A DNA stretch of 64,000 bases from Sphingobium sp. V4 (GTDB taxonomy: Bacteria > Pseudomonadota > Alphaproteobacteria > Sphingomonadales > Sphingomonadaceae): contig NZ_CP081002.1 in NCBI RefSeq assembly GCF_029590555.1, positions 124,001 through 188,000 on the forward strand, in the 5' to 3' direction. A program made the translations under genes and the position numbers. A model generated the notes under the pieces. The model did no database searches and was not told the origin of the DNA. It saw only the letters and a program-made list of their open reading frames with translations. The stretch's first letter is position 1. Each line of letters starts with the position of its first letter. Below, in pieces: positions 10,314 through 19,665 of this stretch.

Positions 10314-11914
10314 TACATCCTGAAAATGCCGAATTGCGCCCGTTCTTCCACCGGCGCGTTCAGCGCCGCGGCGAAGGCGAGGCCGAGGACGTCGCGCGTC
10401 TGAACCGGGTCGATGACGCCGTCGTCCCACAGCCGCGCGGTGGCGTAATAGGGATTGCCTTCATGCTCATATTTCTGGCGGATCGGCGCCTTGAAGGCTT
10501 CGGCCTCGTCCGGCGTCCATTTGGCCGCATCGCGGTGAACGGTTGCCAGCACGCTTGCTGCCTGCTCTCCGCCCATCACGCTGATCCGGGCGTTGGGCCA
10601 GGTGAAGAGGAAGCGCGGCTGATAGGCCCTACCGCACATGCCGTAATTGCCCGCGCCGAAGCTGCCGCCGATCAGCACGGTGACCTTGGGTACCTGCGCC
10701 GTAGCGACGGCGGTGACGAGCTTGGCGCCATTCTTGGCGATGCCCTCCGCCTCATATTTGCCGCCGACCATGAAGCCTGAGATATTCTGGAGGAAGAGAA
10801 GGGGAATGCGGCGCTGGCAGGCCAGTTCGATGAAATGCGCGCCCTTGAGTGCACTTTCGCTGAAAAGTACGCCGTTATTGGCCAGGATCGCGACCGGCAT
10901 CCCCCAGATATGGGCGAAGCCGCAGACCAAAGTCGTGCCATAGAGCGGCTTGAACTCGTGGAATTCGCTGGCGTCGACGATGCGGGCGATGATTTCGCGT
11001 ACATCATAGGGGGCGCGGACATCGTCGGGGATGATGCCGTAGAGATCAATGGCGTCATATCTGGGCGGGCGGGGATCGCGCAGGTTGAGATCGGCTTTGC
11101 GATCGGGCTGGAGCGTCGATACGATGTCGCGCACGATGGTGATCGCATGGTCGTCATTTTCCGCGACATGGTCGACCACGCCCGACTTGCGGCCATGCAG
11201 GTCGCCGCCGCCCAGATCCTCGGCCGATATGATTTCGCCGGTGGCGGCCTGCACCAGCGGCGGACCGGCAAGGAAGATGGTGCCCTGATTGCGCACGATC
11301 ACCGTCTCGTCCGACATGGCGGGGACATAGGCGCCGCCCGCCGTGCAACTCCCCATGACGCAGGCGATCTGGGGGATGCCCCGCGCGCTGAGGTTCGCCT
11401 GATTGTAGAAGATGCGGCCGAAATGGTCGCGGTCGGGAAACACCTCCGCCTGGTTGGGCAGGTTGGCGCCGCCGCTGTCGACCAGATAGATGCAGGGCAG
11501 GCGGTTTTCGAGCGCTATTTCCTGCGCACGCAGATGCTTCTTGACGCTCAGCGGATAATAGGTGCCGCCCTTTACCGTGGCGTCGTTGCACGCGACCATC
11601 ACCTGTCGCCCCGACACGCGGCCGATGCCGGCTATGATGCCGGCGCCGGGCACTTCATCATGATACATGCCATTGGCCGCGAGTTGGCCGATTTCCAGGA
11701 ATGGCGAGCCGGGATCGAGCAGCCGCTCGACCCGGTCGCGGGGCAGCAGCTTGCCGCGCGCGACATGCTTCTCGCGGGCGGCGTGTGATCCCCCCCGCGC
11801 GGCGGCTGCGACTTTTTCGCGCAATTCCTCCGCCAGCGCGCGGTTGTGCGCGGCATTGGCGCGGAAGCTCTCGCTGTCGGGCGCCAGCTTGGTGTCGAGG
11901 ACAGGGGCGGTCAT
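10313..11914 (-). CDS. mccB: Methylcrotonoyl-CoA carboxylase, carboxyltransferase subunit
   Basis: The beta subunit (also liuB) transfers carboxylate from carboxybiotin to 3-methylcrotonyl-CoA, giving 3-methylglutaconyl-CoA. It is 533 residues, the usual size. Family features are [36 protein letters not shown], the oxyanion-type [18 protein letters not shown], and the second half [21 protein letters not shown] with [21 protein letters not shown]. It starts inside the end of ivd (4-bp ATGA overlap) and its stop overlaps the mccA start, so the three genes are tightly coupled. Confidence 0.94.
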   Translation of the reverse strand: MTAPVLDTKLAPDSESFRANAAHNRALAEELREKVAAAARGGSHAAREKHVARGKLLPRDRVERLLDPGSPFLEIGQLAANGMYHDEVPGAGIIAGIGRVSGRQVMVACNDATVKGGTYYPLSVKKHLRAQEIALENRLPCIYLVDSGGANLPNQAEVFPDRDHFGRIFYNQANLSARGIPQIACVMGSCTAGGAYVPAMSDETVIVRNQGTIFLAGPPLVQAATGEIISAEDLGGGDLHGRKSGVVDHVAENDDHAITIVRDIVSTLQPDRKADLNLRDPRPPRYDAIDLYGIIPDDVRAPYDVREIIARIVDASEFHEFKPLYGTTLVCGFAHIWGMPVAILANNGVLFSESALKGAHFIELACQRRIPLLFLQNISGFMVGGKYEAEGIAKNGAKLVTAVATAQVPKVTVLIGGSFGAGNYGMCGRAYQPRFLFTWPNARISVMGGEQAASVLATVHRDAAKWTPDEAEAFKAPIRQKYEHEGNPYYATARLWDDGVIDPVQTRDVLGLAFAAALNAPVEERAQFGIFRM

Positions 11915-13056
11915 GCGCCGATCAACTCGCGACCGATGAGCATCCGGCGAATCTCGTTGGTGCCTGCTCCGATGTCCAGCAGCTTGGCGTCGCGCATATA
12001 GCGTTCGACCGGCCAGTCCTTGGTGTAGCCCGCGCCGCCCAGCGCCTGTACCGCATCCAGCGCGACCTTCATCGCATTCTCCGATGCCAGCAGGATCGCG
12101 CCAGCGGCGTCGAAGCGGGTCGTCTTTCCGGCGTCACAGGCGCGAGCGACCGCATAGACATAGGCGCGCGCCGAATTGAGCGCGACATACATGTCGGCGA
12201 CCTTGGCCTGCATAAGCTGGAAGGCGCCGATCGGCTTTCCGAACTGCTGGCGTTCGCGGACATAGGGGACGACAGTGTCGAGACAGGCTTGCATGATGCC
12301 AAGCTGAATGCCGGCAAGAACGGTGCGTTCATAGTCCAGCCCCGACATCAGGATGGCCGCGCCGTCATTGAGCGCCCCCATGATATTCTCTTCCGGCACC
12401 TCGCAATCGTCGAAGATCAGCTCGGCGGTGGGAGAGCCGCGCATCCCCATCTTGTCGATCTTCTGCCCGATGGAAAAGCCCTTCATATCCTTCTCGATCA
12501 GGAAGGTGGTGATGCCTTTCGATCCTTCGCCGGTCTTGGCGTAGACGACCAGCGTGTCGGCATAGGCGGCATTGGTGATCCAGAACTTCGTGCCGTTGAG
12601 GATGTAGCGATCGCCCTTCCTTTCCGCCTTCAGCTTCATCGAAACGACGTCGGACCCGGCTCCTGCCTCCGACATGGCGAGGCTGCCGACATGCTCGCCG
12701 GAGATGAGTCTCGGCAGGTAGCGCGCCTTCTGCTCCGCATTGCCCCAGCGGCGGATCTGGTTGACGCAGAGGTTCGAGTGGGCGCCGTAGGAAAGGCCGA
12801 TCGAGGCGGAGGCGCGAGCGACTTCCTCCTGCGCGACGACATGCTCCAGATAGCCGAGGCCCAGGCCGCCAAACGCCTCCTCGACGGTGATCCCGTGCAG
12901 GCCGAGTGCGCCCATTTCGGGCCAGAGTTCGCGGGGAAACCAGTCCTTCGCGTCGATCTCCGCTGCGAGCGGGGCAATCCGGTCGGCAGCGAAGCGGGCG
13001 GTGCTGTCGCGGATCATGTCCGCGGTCTCGCCCAGGGCGAAGTCGAAATTGCTCAT
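11911..13056 (-). CDS. ivd: Isovaleryl-CoA dehydrogenase
   Basis: This FAD-dependent acyl-CoA dehydrogenase (also liuA) converts isovaleryl-CoA to 3-methylcrotonyl-CoA, passing electrons to ETF. The product is 381 residues. Signature segments are [78 protein letters not shown] (containing the catalytic glutamate typical of isovaleryl-CoA dehydrogenases) and the C-terminal [33 protein letters not shown] region. It is first in the ivd-mccB-mccA-maoC operon, with an 85-bp divergent region to a LysR gene, its probable regulator. Confidence 0.94.
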   Translation of the reverse strand: MSNFDFALGETADMIRDSTARFAADRIAPLAAEIDAKDWFPRELWPEMGALGLHGITVEEAFGGLGLGYLEHVVAQEEVARASASIGLSYGAHSNLCVNQIRRWGNAEQKARYLPRLISGEHVGSLAMSEAGAGSDVVSMKLKAERKGDRYILNGTKFWITNAAYADTLVVYAKTGEGSKGITTFLIEKDMKGFSIGQKIDKMGMRGSPTAELIFDDCEVPEENIMGALNDGAAILMSGLDYERTVLAGIQLGIMQACLDTVVPYVRERQQFGKPIGAFQLMQAKVADMYVALNSARAYVYAVARACDAGKTTRFDAAGAILLASENAMKVALDAVQALGGAGYTKDWPVERYMRDAKLLDIGAGTNEIRRMLIGRELIGA

Positions 13057-13128
13057 TGGCCTCTCCTTTGCCCGTCAGGCTAACAAAGCGGCCAGCCAAA
13101 TCAAAATTGAAATATTTTTGGGTCTGTT

Positions 13129-13143
13129 ATAGATAGCATCTAT
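13129..13143. promoter_or_regulatory. Candidate operator: perfect inverted repeat at the LysR start codon
   Basis: ATAGAT-AGC-ATCTAT is a perfect 6-bp inverted repeat with a 3-nt spacer in the ivd/LysR divergent region. Its right arm overlaps the LysR ATG (13142). The surrounding stretch (TTTTTGGGTCTGTTATAG) is AT-rich for this genome. LysR-type proteins bind such dyads and often repress their own gene while activating the divergent operon. Assignment is by position. Confidence 0.45.
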
Positions 13144-14011
13144 GATAGAACGCTATCAGCTCCGTTATTTCCTGGCCGTGGTCGATCAGGGCAATTTTTC
13201 GCGCGCGGCGGCACATTGCAATGTCGCGCAGCCCACATTGTCGGTCGGCATCGCCAAGCTGGAACGCGCGCTGGGCGGCCCCTTGTTCCTGCGTTCGGGG
13301 CATCGGGTCGAACTGACGCAGGCAGGATCGCGCCTGCTGGCCCATGCACGGCGGATCGAGGGCGAGTTCAACCTGGCGCAACAGGCGATGGCGGGCACGG
13401 CGCAGGGTCCGCTGACGCGCATGGGGGTGCTGAAAAGTCTGCCCGGCGCGACCATAGGCGCCATCGCGCGGGAAGCTCGCCGGATCGACCCGTCGGCACG
13501 GCTCGAACTGGTGGAGGGGACGGAGCGCGAACTGCTGGGCCATGTCGCGCGGGGGCGGGTCGATTGCGCGCTGACCCTGGTGGAGCGGGGGAGCGACCGC
13601 TTCCTCGAGGAGCCGTTGCGGCAGGAGGGCTATGCGCTTGCCGTTCCGCTCGATCATCCGGCCGCGGCGCAGGCATCCGTCGCAGCCGAGACGCTCAACG
13701 AGGATGTCATGATTGTGCGGCGCCATTGCGAGGCGCTGTCGGAAACCAGCCGCTTCTTCACTGAGCGCGGCGTCCGGCCGCATTTCGCCTATCGGTCGGT
13801 CAATGACGAGCGGGTTATGCAGATGGTCGCCGCGGGCATCGGGATCACATTGATGCCTGAATGCTATCAGGCGGGCGACGTCGCCCGGCCCAGGCTGGCC
13901 GGCTTTGACCTGCGGCGGACGATCGGCCTGGTCTACGCCGCGACGGCCGAGGCACTCGCCGCATCGCCGTCCGCGATGGTGAAGGCGTCGCGCGCGCTGT
14001 TGGGCGGATGA
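13142..14011 (+). CDS. LysR-family transcriptional regulator, divergent from the ivd operon
   Basis: A 289-residue LysR-type regulator. The HTH is unusually clear at residues 1-60 (YQLRYFLAVVDQGNFSRAAA, NVAQPTLSVGIAKLERALGG, LFLRSGHRVELTQAG), followed by the effector domain (LVEGTERELLGHVARGRVDC, MVAAGIGITLMPECYQ). It is transcribed away from ivd-mccB-mccA-maoC, so control of isovalerate/leucine breakdown is the likely role. It differs from the MerR-type LiuR used by many gamma- and betaproteobacteria. A strong hairpin lies just past its stop. Confidence 0.88.
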   Translation: MIERYQLRYFLAVVDQGNFSRAAAHCNVAQPTLSVGIAKLERALGGPLFLRSGHRVELTQAGSRLLAHARRIEGEFNLAQQAMAGTAQGPLTRMGVLKSLPGATIGAIAREARRIDPSARLELVEGTERELLGHVARGRVDCALTLVERGSDRFLEEPLRQEGYALAVPLDHPAAAQASVAAETLNEDVMIVRRHCEALSETSRFFTERGVRPHFAYRSVNDERVMQMVAAGIGITLMPECYQAGDVARPRLAGFDLRRTIGLVYAATAEALAASPSAMVKASRALLGG

Positions 14012-14077
14012 AAAGGGCGCCGCCGGATCGGCGTGCAGTCCAATCCGGCGGCGGGGAAGACCGGCCTCAAAGGCCGG
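14011..14077 (-). terminator. Hairpins between the convergent LysR and GH97 genes
   Basis: An 11-bp perfect stem, CGCCGCCGGAT (14018-14028) with ATCCGGCGGCG (14043-14053), is followed on the minus strand by CCCTTTT, as expected of a rho-independent terminator for the GH97 operon. A second stem, CCGGCCT-CAA-AGGCCGG (14061-14077), lies between it and the GH97 stop. The first hairpin may also serve the plus-strand LysR gene, although it has no T-run in that direction. Confidence 0.6.
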
Positions 14078-14081
14078 AAAC

Positions 14082-16136
14082 TTATTTCGCTGCGGCGACC
14101 AGCCGCATCGCCGCGCCGCCGCCTGGCGCGAGCCAGAGGTCATAGCGGTCGCCCTTGCGGATGGTCCGCGTCTCATAGGCGATCTTGTGCCGGGCATCGG
14201 TCAGGTAGGTCGCGCCGTCGCCATCCTTGTAAATGGTGGCGGTGTAGCTCTTGCCCGGCTCCAGATAGTCGAAATTCAGCGTTACCGTCCGTGCGGTCGC
14301 ATCGTTGACACCGCCGACATACCAGTTCTCGCTCTTGCGATCCTTGCGCGCGAAGATGGCATAATCGCCCACCTCGCCGGCGATCAGATGGCTTTCCGCC
14401 CAGTCTGCCGGCACCTTTGTGATGAAGTCCAGTTCCTTCGGATATTTGGCGAGCGTCTCGACAAAGTCCGCCGCCATCTGGATCGGCGAATAGAGAGCGA
14501 GGTAGAGTCCGAGCTGCTTGGCCAGCGTGGATGCCAGCGGCACATGCTCCGCCCCCTCCAGGCTGAGTATGCCGGGCGTGAAGTCCATCGGCCCGGACAG
14601 CATCCTTGTGTAGACCAATGTCGGTTCATGGTCCGGGCCGTTCGCGAATTGGCCCCAGGCATTATATTCCATCCCGCGCGCGCCCTCGCGTCCGACCCAG
14701 TTGGGATAGGTCCGGCGCAAGCCCGTATCCTTGATCGGCTCATGTGCATTGACAGCGACCTTGTATTTCGCCGCCGTTTCCACGACGCGCAGATGGTGCT
14801 GCGCCATCCGCTGCCCGTCATGATACTCCATGCGCGTCTCGCCCGGCGTGTCTCCGGGCGCGATAATGCCGCCCATGTCCGCGACATAGCCCGTCTTCAC
14901 CACATCGACGCCAAGCCCGCCGTAGAGCTTCATCGCATCATCCAGCTGCGCTTCATAATTGGCGATATTGCCGCCGGTCTCATGATGGCCGATCAGGTGA
15001 ACGCCCTTCCTCTTCGCGTATGCGGCAAGGCCCGGCAGGTCGAAGTCCGGCGTCGACTGGGTGTAGCTGAATTCATCGCCATGGCCGAACCAGTCGCCGT
15101 TCCAGCCCTTGTCCCAGCCTTCGACCAGCACGCCGCGGAAGCCATGCTTGGCCGCGAAGTCGATATATTGCTTCGTCCGCGCGGTGGTGGCGCCATGTTT
15201 CGGCCCTTCGGCCCAACTCCAGTCGCCGCGGATCATCCCCCACCAGATGCCGATATATTTGGCCGGCTGGAACCAGCTGACGTCACCCAGCTTGTTGGGT
15301 TCGTTGAGGTTCAGTTCCAGGTCGTTTTCGACCAGCCCGGCCGCGTCGTCGGCGATGCGGATGGCCCGCCAGGGGGTGTTGAAGGGCAGGTCGCGGATCA
15401 CGCGCGGTCCGCGCGAGGATGGCGACAGGGTGGTGCGGAAGGTCTGGCCCGATGCACGCTTCAGCCAATAGGCCGAATAATCGACCAATGCCGCCTCATG
15501 GAAGCTCAGATGCGTGCCGTCGTCCAGCCGCATGGTGATGGGCGTGTGCGCGGTCGATACCGCATCGATCGGGCTGTTCTGGTAGACCTGTTCATAACGG
15601 TTCCATTCGCCGCCCGGAATCCACCAGGCCATCCCCTTGGGCGCGATGTCGAACTCGGTCGTTTCATCCGCGATCTTCATCGTTTTGAGATTGGGCTGAT
15701 CGGGCAGCTCATAGCGGAAGCCGACGCCGTCATCGAACAGGCGGAACCGGACATTCATCAGACGCGCGCCCTGCACGTCCGACTGCTTGAAGCGGACCAG
15801 CAGCTCATTATGATCGTCCGTGACGAAACGGCGTTCGCCCCACGGCTGTTCCCATGTCTCCTTGCTGCTGCCTTTTTCCGATCCGGCGATCGAAAAGCCG
15901 CGCACCATGTTGAGGCCGTCGGTCAGGATGAAACCCAGCTTCGACGGCGCAATCAGCAACTTGCCCTTGCGCGACAAGGACCAGGTGGGTCGGCTGTCAT
16001 TGTCGGTTGTGACGGAGAGCGTGATGCTGCCGTCCGGCGAGGTCGCTGAGACAGAAGGCCTGGCCTGCTGCGCGACAGCGGGCGTGGCCGCAAGCATGGC
16101 GAGCGTGAACATGCCCTTCGTGACGACATGACCCAT
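14082..16136 (-). CDS. Exported GH97-family glycoside hydrolase (alpha-glucosidase, SusB-like)
   Basis: A 684-residue family 97 enzyme; characterised members are calcium-dependent alpha-glucosidases or alpha-galactosidases. It begins with a signal peptide (GMFTLAMLAATPAVAQQA), then the GH97 N-terminal beta-sandwich (to about residue 270, with WWIPGGEWNRYEQVYQNSPI), the catalytic (beta/alpha)8 barrel (GVLVEGWDKGWNGDWFG, GHHETGGNIANYE, VDVVKTGYVADMGG, NAHEPIKDTGLRRTYPN) and a C-terminal sandwich. Linkage to the maltodextrin genes favours alpha-glucosidase. The ATG at 16136 overlaps the stop of the GH13 gene (TGATG); a longer frame adds 23 residues that spoil the signal peptide. Expected location is the periplasm. 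Confidence 0.92.
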   Translation of the reverse strand: MGHVVTKGMFTLAMLAATPAVAQQARPSVSATSPDGSITLSVTTDNDSRPTWSLSRKGKLLIAPSKLGFILTDGLNMVRGFSIAGSEKGSSKETWEQPWGERRFVTDDHNELLVRFKQSDVQGARLMNVRFRLFDDGVGFRYELPDQPNLKTMKIADETTEFDIAPKGMAWWIPGGEWNRYEQVYQNSPIDAVSTAHTPITMRLDDGTHLSFHEAALVDYSAYWLKRASGQTFRTTLSPSSRGPRVIRDLPFNTPWRAIRIADDAAGLVENDLELNLNEPNKLGDVSWFQPAKYIGIWWGMIRGDWSWAEGPKHGATTARTKQYIDFAAKHGFRGVLVEGWDKGWNGDWFGHGDEFSYTQSTPDFDLPGLAAYAKRKGVHLIGHHETGGNIANYEAQLDDAMKLYGGLGVDVVKTGYVADMGGIIAPGDTPGETRMEYHDGQRMAQHHLRVVETAAKYKVAVNAHEPIKDTGLRRTYPNWVGREGARGMEYNAWGQFANGPDHEPTLVYTRMLSGPMDFTPGILSLEGAEHVPLASTLAKQLGLYLALYSPIQMAADFVETLAKYPKELDFITKVPADWAESHLIAGEVGDYAIFARKDRKSENWYVGGVNDATARTVTLNFDYLEPGKSYTATIYKDGDGATYLTDARHKIAYETRTIRKGDRYDLWLAPGGGAAMRLVAAAK

Positions 16137-17749
16137 CAGTTGCTCTCCTCGATCAGAACCGCGCCATAGGGCGGGAGCGAGCCATTGTCGGCTCCATTGA
16201 TGCAAACGTTTGCCATTCCTATGACAGCCTTGTCAAGCGGCCATTCGAGGGCCTCGCCGGACAGGTTGAAGACGCAGAGCATGGATTGTTCCGCGACGCG
16301 CCGGCGAAACACCAGCCGCGCCTCATCAGCCACGATGATCTCCAGGCTGCCCAGTCGCAGCGCCGGATTCTCCCTGCGCAGCGCCAGCATTGCGCGGCTG
16401 TGATTGAGCAACGACGCGGGGTCGGCTTCCTGCGCATCGACCGCCAGCGCCAGATGATCCTCGCCATGGGGCAGCCAGGGGTCCACTGTCGAGAAACCCG
16501 CCTGTGTCGCGTCGGCGGCCCAGGGCAGTGGCGTGCGTGCGCCGTCGCGCGACAGGGTCAGCGGCCAGTTGGCGATCGCTTCTGGATCCTGAAGCCGCTC
16601 GAACGGAATATCGACCTGGGTGAGGCCCAATTCCTCGCCCTGGTACAGGATCGCGTTGCCGCGCAGCGCGACCAGCAGCGCCATCTTCATGCGCGCGAAG
16701 GCGTCCCGATCTTCGGGCGCACACCATCGTGAAAGCGCGCGGGGTGCGTCGTGATTTTCGAAGGCCCAGCTCGGCCAGCCCATCCCCGGCTCGTCGGGCC
16801 AGCGCGCGACCGTATCCGCCACCAGCTTCGGCGTCAGTTTGTCGGCGTAGAGGAAGTTGAACCCATAGGCGCTGTTGAGATGGGCTTCGCCTTCCGTATA
16901 GGCCTTCATCTCCCTCTCTGACAGGTCGCCGCCGACCTCGGCCACGGTGAAGATCGCGCCATATTCGTCGCACAGCGTGCGGATGCGCTTGATGAAGTCG
17001 ACGACGCCGGGATGCGACTGGCTATAGGTCTTGGTCTGGAAGTCGAAGGGGCGGGTGCGCGGCTTGCCGGTGTCTGGCGCGGGCGGATTGTCGCGCAGCA
17101 ACGGGTCATGCATGGAATGGTTGAGCGCGTCGAGCCGGAACCCATCGACGCCCCGGTCCAGCCAGAAGCGCATGGCGCCCAGCAACGCATCCTGCACTGC
17201 TCCGTTGTGGACATTGAGCTGCGGCTGGCTGCTCAGAAACTGGTGCATATAATATTGCCCGCGCCGTGCGTCCCAGGTCCAGGCCGGACCGCCGAACACC
17301 GACTGCCAGTTGCTGGGCGGGGTGCCGTCGGCCTTTGGATCGGCCCAGACATACCAGTCGGCCTTGTCGCCAGTCCGGCGCGCGCGACTGTCCCGGAACC
17401 AGTCGTGGAGATCGGATGTGTGGGCATAGACCTGGTCGATCGTGACCTTCAGCCCCAATTCGTGCGCCCGCGCCACCAGCGCATCGAAATCGGCCAGCGT
17501 GCCGAAAATCGGATCGACATCGCAATAATCGGCAATGTCATAGCCGAAGTCGCGCATCGGCGAGGTGAAGAAGGGTGAAATCCAGATCGCGTCAGCGCCC
17601 AGCCGCGCGATATGCTCCAATCGCTCGGTGATGCCATTGAGGTCGCCGATGCCGTCATGATTGCTGTCCTGGAAGCTGCGCGGATAGATCTGGTAGATCA
17701 CCGCACCCTTCCACCAGGGCTGATCGGTCGATGTCGTCGCAAGCGTCAT
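16136..17749 (-). CDS. GH13 alpha-glucosidase (oligo-1,6-glucosidase / maltase type)
   Basis: A 537-residue family 13 enzyme without a signal peptide, so probably cytoplasmic. It starts with WWKGAVIYQIYPRSFQDSNHDGIGDL, typical of the GH13 alpha-glucosidase subfamily. Catalytic motifs are DGFRLDALNHSMHD (nucleophile Asp), FTVAEVGGD (acid Glu) and FENHDAPRAL (stabilising Asp); QVYAHTSDLHDWF is the conserved region I. It should hydrolyse maltose, short maltodextrins or isomaltose to glucose. It sits between the exported amylase (18-bp gap) and GH97 (1-bp overlap). A perfect 12-bp palindrome is embedded in its last codons. Confidence 0.93.
   Translation of the reverse strand: MTLATTSTDQPWWKGAVIYQIYPRSFQDSNHDGIGDLNGITERLEHIARLGADAIWISPFFTSPMRDFGYDIADYCDVDPIFGTLADFDALVARAHELGLKVTIDQVYAHTSDLHDWFRDSRARRTGDKADWYVWADPKADGTPPSNWQSVFGGPAWTWDARRGQYYMHQFLSSQPQLNVHNGAVQDALLGAMRFWLDRGVDGFRLDALNHSMHDPLLRDNPPAPDTGKPRTRPFDFQTKTYSQSHPGVVDFIKRIRTLCDEYGAIFTVAEVGGDLSEREMKAYTEGEAHLNSAYGFNFLYADKLTPKLVADTVARWPDEPGMGWPSWAFENHDAPRALSRWCAPEDRDAFARMKMALLVALRGNAILYQGEELGLTQVDIPFERLQDPEAIANWPLTLSRDGARTPLPWAADATQAGFSTVDPWLPHGEDHLALAVDAQEADPASLLNHSRAMLALRRENPALRLGSLEIIVADEARLVFRRRVAEQSMLCVFNLSGEALEWPLDKAVIGMANVCINGADNGSLPPYGAVLIEESN
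16202..16213. promoter_or_regulatory. LacI-type palindrome inside the 3' end of the GH13 gene, upstream of GH97
   Basis: GCAAACGTTTGC is a perfect 12-bp palindrome with a central CpG, the form of LacI/PurR/GalR-family operators. It is 66 bp upstream of the GH97 start codon, within the coding sequence of the preceding GH13 gene. The divergent LacI regulator of this locus is a candidate binder. A chance palindrome cannot be excluded. Confidence 0.35.
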
Positions 17750-17767
17750 GATGGGGCGTTCCGGCGG

Positions 17768-19597
17768 TTAGGGGTTGGCGGCGCAAACGGCGTAACCGAA
17801 AGCGGGGAGGGAGAGGGCAAGGCTGCCCGGCGCTTGCGGAGCGGCCGGGCAGGTGCCGGCCAGCGACGTAAAGCCGCCGCTGGCTGGATCGACCGCGACA
17901 TTGCCCGACAGCGGAGCGGCCGATGTATTGAAAGCGACCAGAACCTCCCGCCCCGTATCGGGATCGATGCGGGAGACGGCGAAGAGGCCGGGCTTGTCCG
18001 AACCGGAGCGCAGGATCGTCGCGCCGCGCGACAAAGCGGGCGTGTCGCGGCGGACCTTTGCCAGTGTCGCGATCGCGCGATAGAGCGGGTGGTCGGCGTT
18101 GAAATTGTCAGCGGCCGTGGTCGCCTGCGTGCCGACCAGCCGGTCCGCATTATATTCCGCGACTTTCGACGCGAACATGTCCTGCCGTGCCTGCTGGTCA
18201 TTGCCGGTGCCGGCAAAGCCCTGCTCGTCGCCATAATAGATGGTCGGAACTCCCCTTAGCGTCAGCAGCATCGCATGGCCGAGCAGGGCGCGCGCCAGTT
18301 CCTCCTGCGCGCTCATGCCGGGCTTCGCCTGACGCAGGAAGTAGGCGAAACGGCCGGCATCATGATTGCCGAGGAAGGTGGGCAGTTGCAGCGCCGCCGT
18401 CTTGCCGCCGTCGTAGAGCGCATCATCCTCACCAAGGCGCGCAAGCATGTCGGTGCCGGTCTTGCCGCTAGCCGCATCGACGGCGGCGCGCATGAAGGCG
18501 AAATCCAGCACGGCGGGGAAGGCCGCGTTGCGGGTCCAGCTTGCCAGCAGCGCGGGATCATAATCGCCGGTCGCGACCTCGCCGAAAACATGGAAATTGG
18601 GGATTCCCTTGCTCGCCGCATGGGCCCGGATGGCGGGGATGAAGGCCCGCCAGAATTCGGGATTCACATGGCGCGCGGTGTCGATGCGATAGCCGTCGAT
18701 GCCGAACCGATCGATCCAGCCCTTGTAGATGGCGATGAAGCCTTCGACTACGCGCGGGTCTTCTGTGGCAAGGTCGTCCAGACCGACGAAATCGCCATAT
18801 TGCGAACTCTCGCCCTTCCAGTCGGTATCGCCGCGATTATGATAATAGATAGGGTCGTTGAGCCAGGCGGGGACTTTCACCTTTGCCTCGCCCTTGGGCA
18901 CGATCGGCGTATAGGCGAAGGACGGGTCGGTGAGCTTGCTCCAGTTGGCGGCGCTGCCATCGCGGTCCCCGACGAACCCCGTGTTGATGGGCTTGTCCGC
19001 CGCGCCGCCCCGGCGCGACCAGGGATAGTCGCCCTTGCCGCGATAGGGCGCCGCGCTGGTCGGGCTTTCGGCATATTGGATCACATCCGCCGTATGATTG
19101 GCGATGATGTCCATATAGACTTTCATGCCTCGCGCATGGGCGGCGTCGACCAGCGCCTTGAAGTCCTTGTCCGTTCCGAAATGCGGATCGACGGTGGTGA
19201 AGTCCGTCACCCAATAGCCATGATAGCCCGCGCTTTCCTGGCCCTTGGCGCCTTGCACCGGCTTGTTCCTGAAGATCGGCGCCAGCCAGATCGCGGTCGC
19301 GCCCAGCCCCTGGACATAATCGAGCTTCGCCGTCAGCCCCCGGAGGTCGCCGCCATGATAGAAGGCGCGTGATGTGGGATCATAGCCGGTCTGGAGCGGG
19401 CCGCCCTTGAGGCCGCCCTTGTCATTCTTCGGATCGCCGTTGGCGAAGCGATCTGGCAGGACGAAATAGACGATCTCCTGCTCCGGGGCGCGCGCGCGCA
19501 GATCGCTCAAGCTGTCCGCCTGCGCGCTCGTGACGCCCATCAGGGCCGCGCCGATCCCGGCGGCCGTCACGAGCAGTTTCGTGGCCGTTCGACCCAT
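17768..19597 (-). CDS. Exported GH13 alpha-amylase family protein
   Basis: A 609-residue alpha-amylase-family enzyme with a signal peptide (TKLLVTAAGIGAALMGVTSAQA). The GH13 motifs are intact: MDIIANHTADVI (region I), DGYRIDTARHVNPEFW (nucleophile Asp), NFHVFGEVATGD (acid Glu) and LGNHDAGRFAYF (Asp). An all-beta C-terminal domain follows (ATILRSGSDKPGLFAVSRID). It should cut starch or maltodextrins in the periplasm or outside the cell. I chose the ATG at 19597 because AGGGGA precedes it and it places the signal peptide at the N-terminus. It lies 68 bp after the TBDR and probably belongs to the same transcript. Confidence 0.92.
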   Translation of the reverse strand: MGRTATKLLVTAAGIGAALMGVTSAQADSLSDLRARAPEQEIVYFVLPDRFANGDPKNDKGGLKGGPLQTGYDPTSRAFYHGGDLRGLTAKLDYVQGLGATAIWLAPIFRNKPVQGAKGQESAGYHGYWVTDFTTVDPHFGTDKDFKALVDAAHARGMKVYMDIIANHTADVIQYAESPTSAAPYRGKGDYPWSRRGGAADKPINTGFVGDRDGSAANWSKLTDPSFAYTPIVPKGEAKVKVPAWLNDPIYYHNRGDTDWKGESSQYGDFVGLDDLATEDPRVVEGFIAIYKGWIDRFGIDGYRIDTARHVNPEFWRAFIPAIRAHAASKGIPNFHVFGEVATGDYDPALLASWTRNAAFPAVLDFAFMRAAVDAASGKTGTDMLARLGEDDALYDGGKTAALQLPTFLGNHDAGRFAYFLRQAKPGMSAQEELARALLGHAMLLTLRGVPTIYYGDEQGFAGTGNDQQARQDMFASKVAEYNADRLVGTQATTAADNFNADHPLYRAIATLAKVRRDTPALSRGATILRSGSDKPGLFAVSRIDPDTGREVLVAFNTSAAPLSGNVAVDPASGGFTSLAGTCPAAPQAPGSLALSLPAFGYAVCAANP

Positions 19598-19665
19598 AGG
19601 GCATCCCCTTTGATTTGAACCTGTGAAGGCCCGGCGGCGGCGCGGCCGCCGGGTCAGTCTACACA

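Noticed and set aside
14187..16049. 620-codon plus-strand frame opposite GH97
   Set aside because: Antisense to a complete GH97 gene with signal peptide; no family resemblance.
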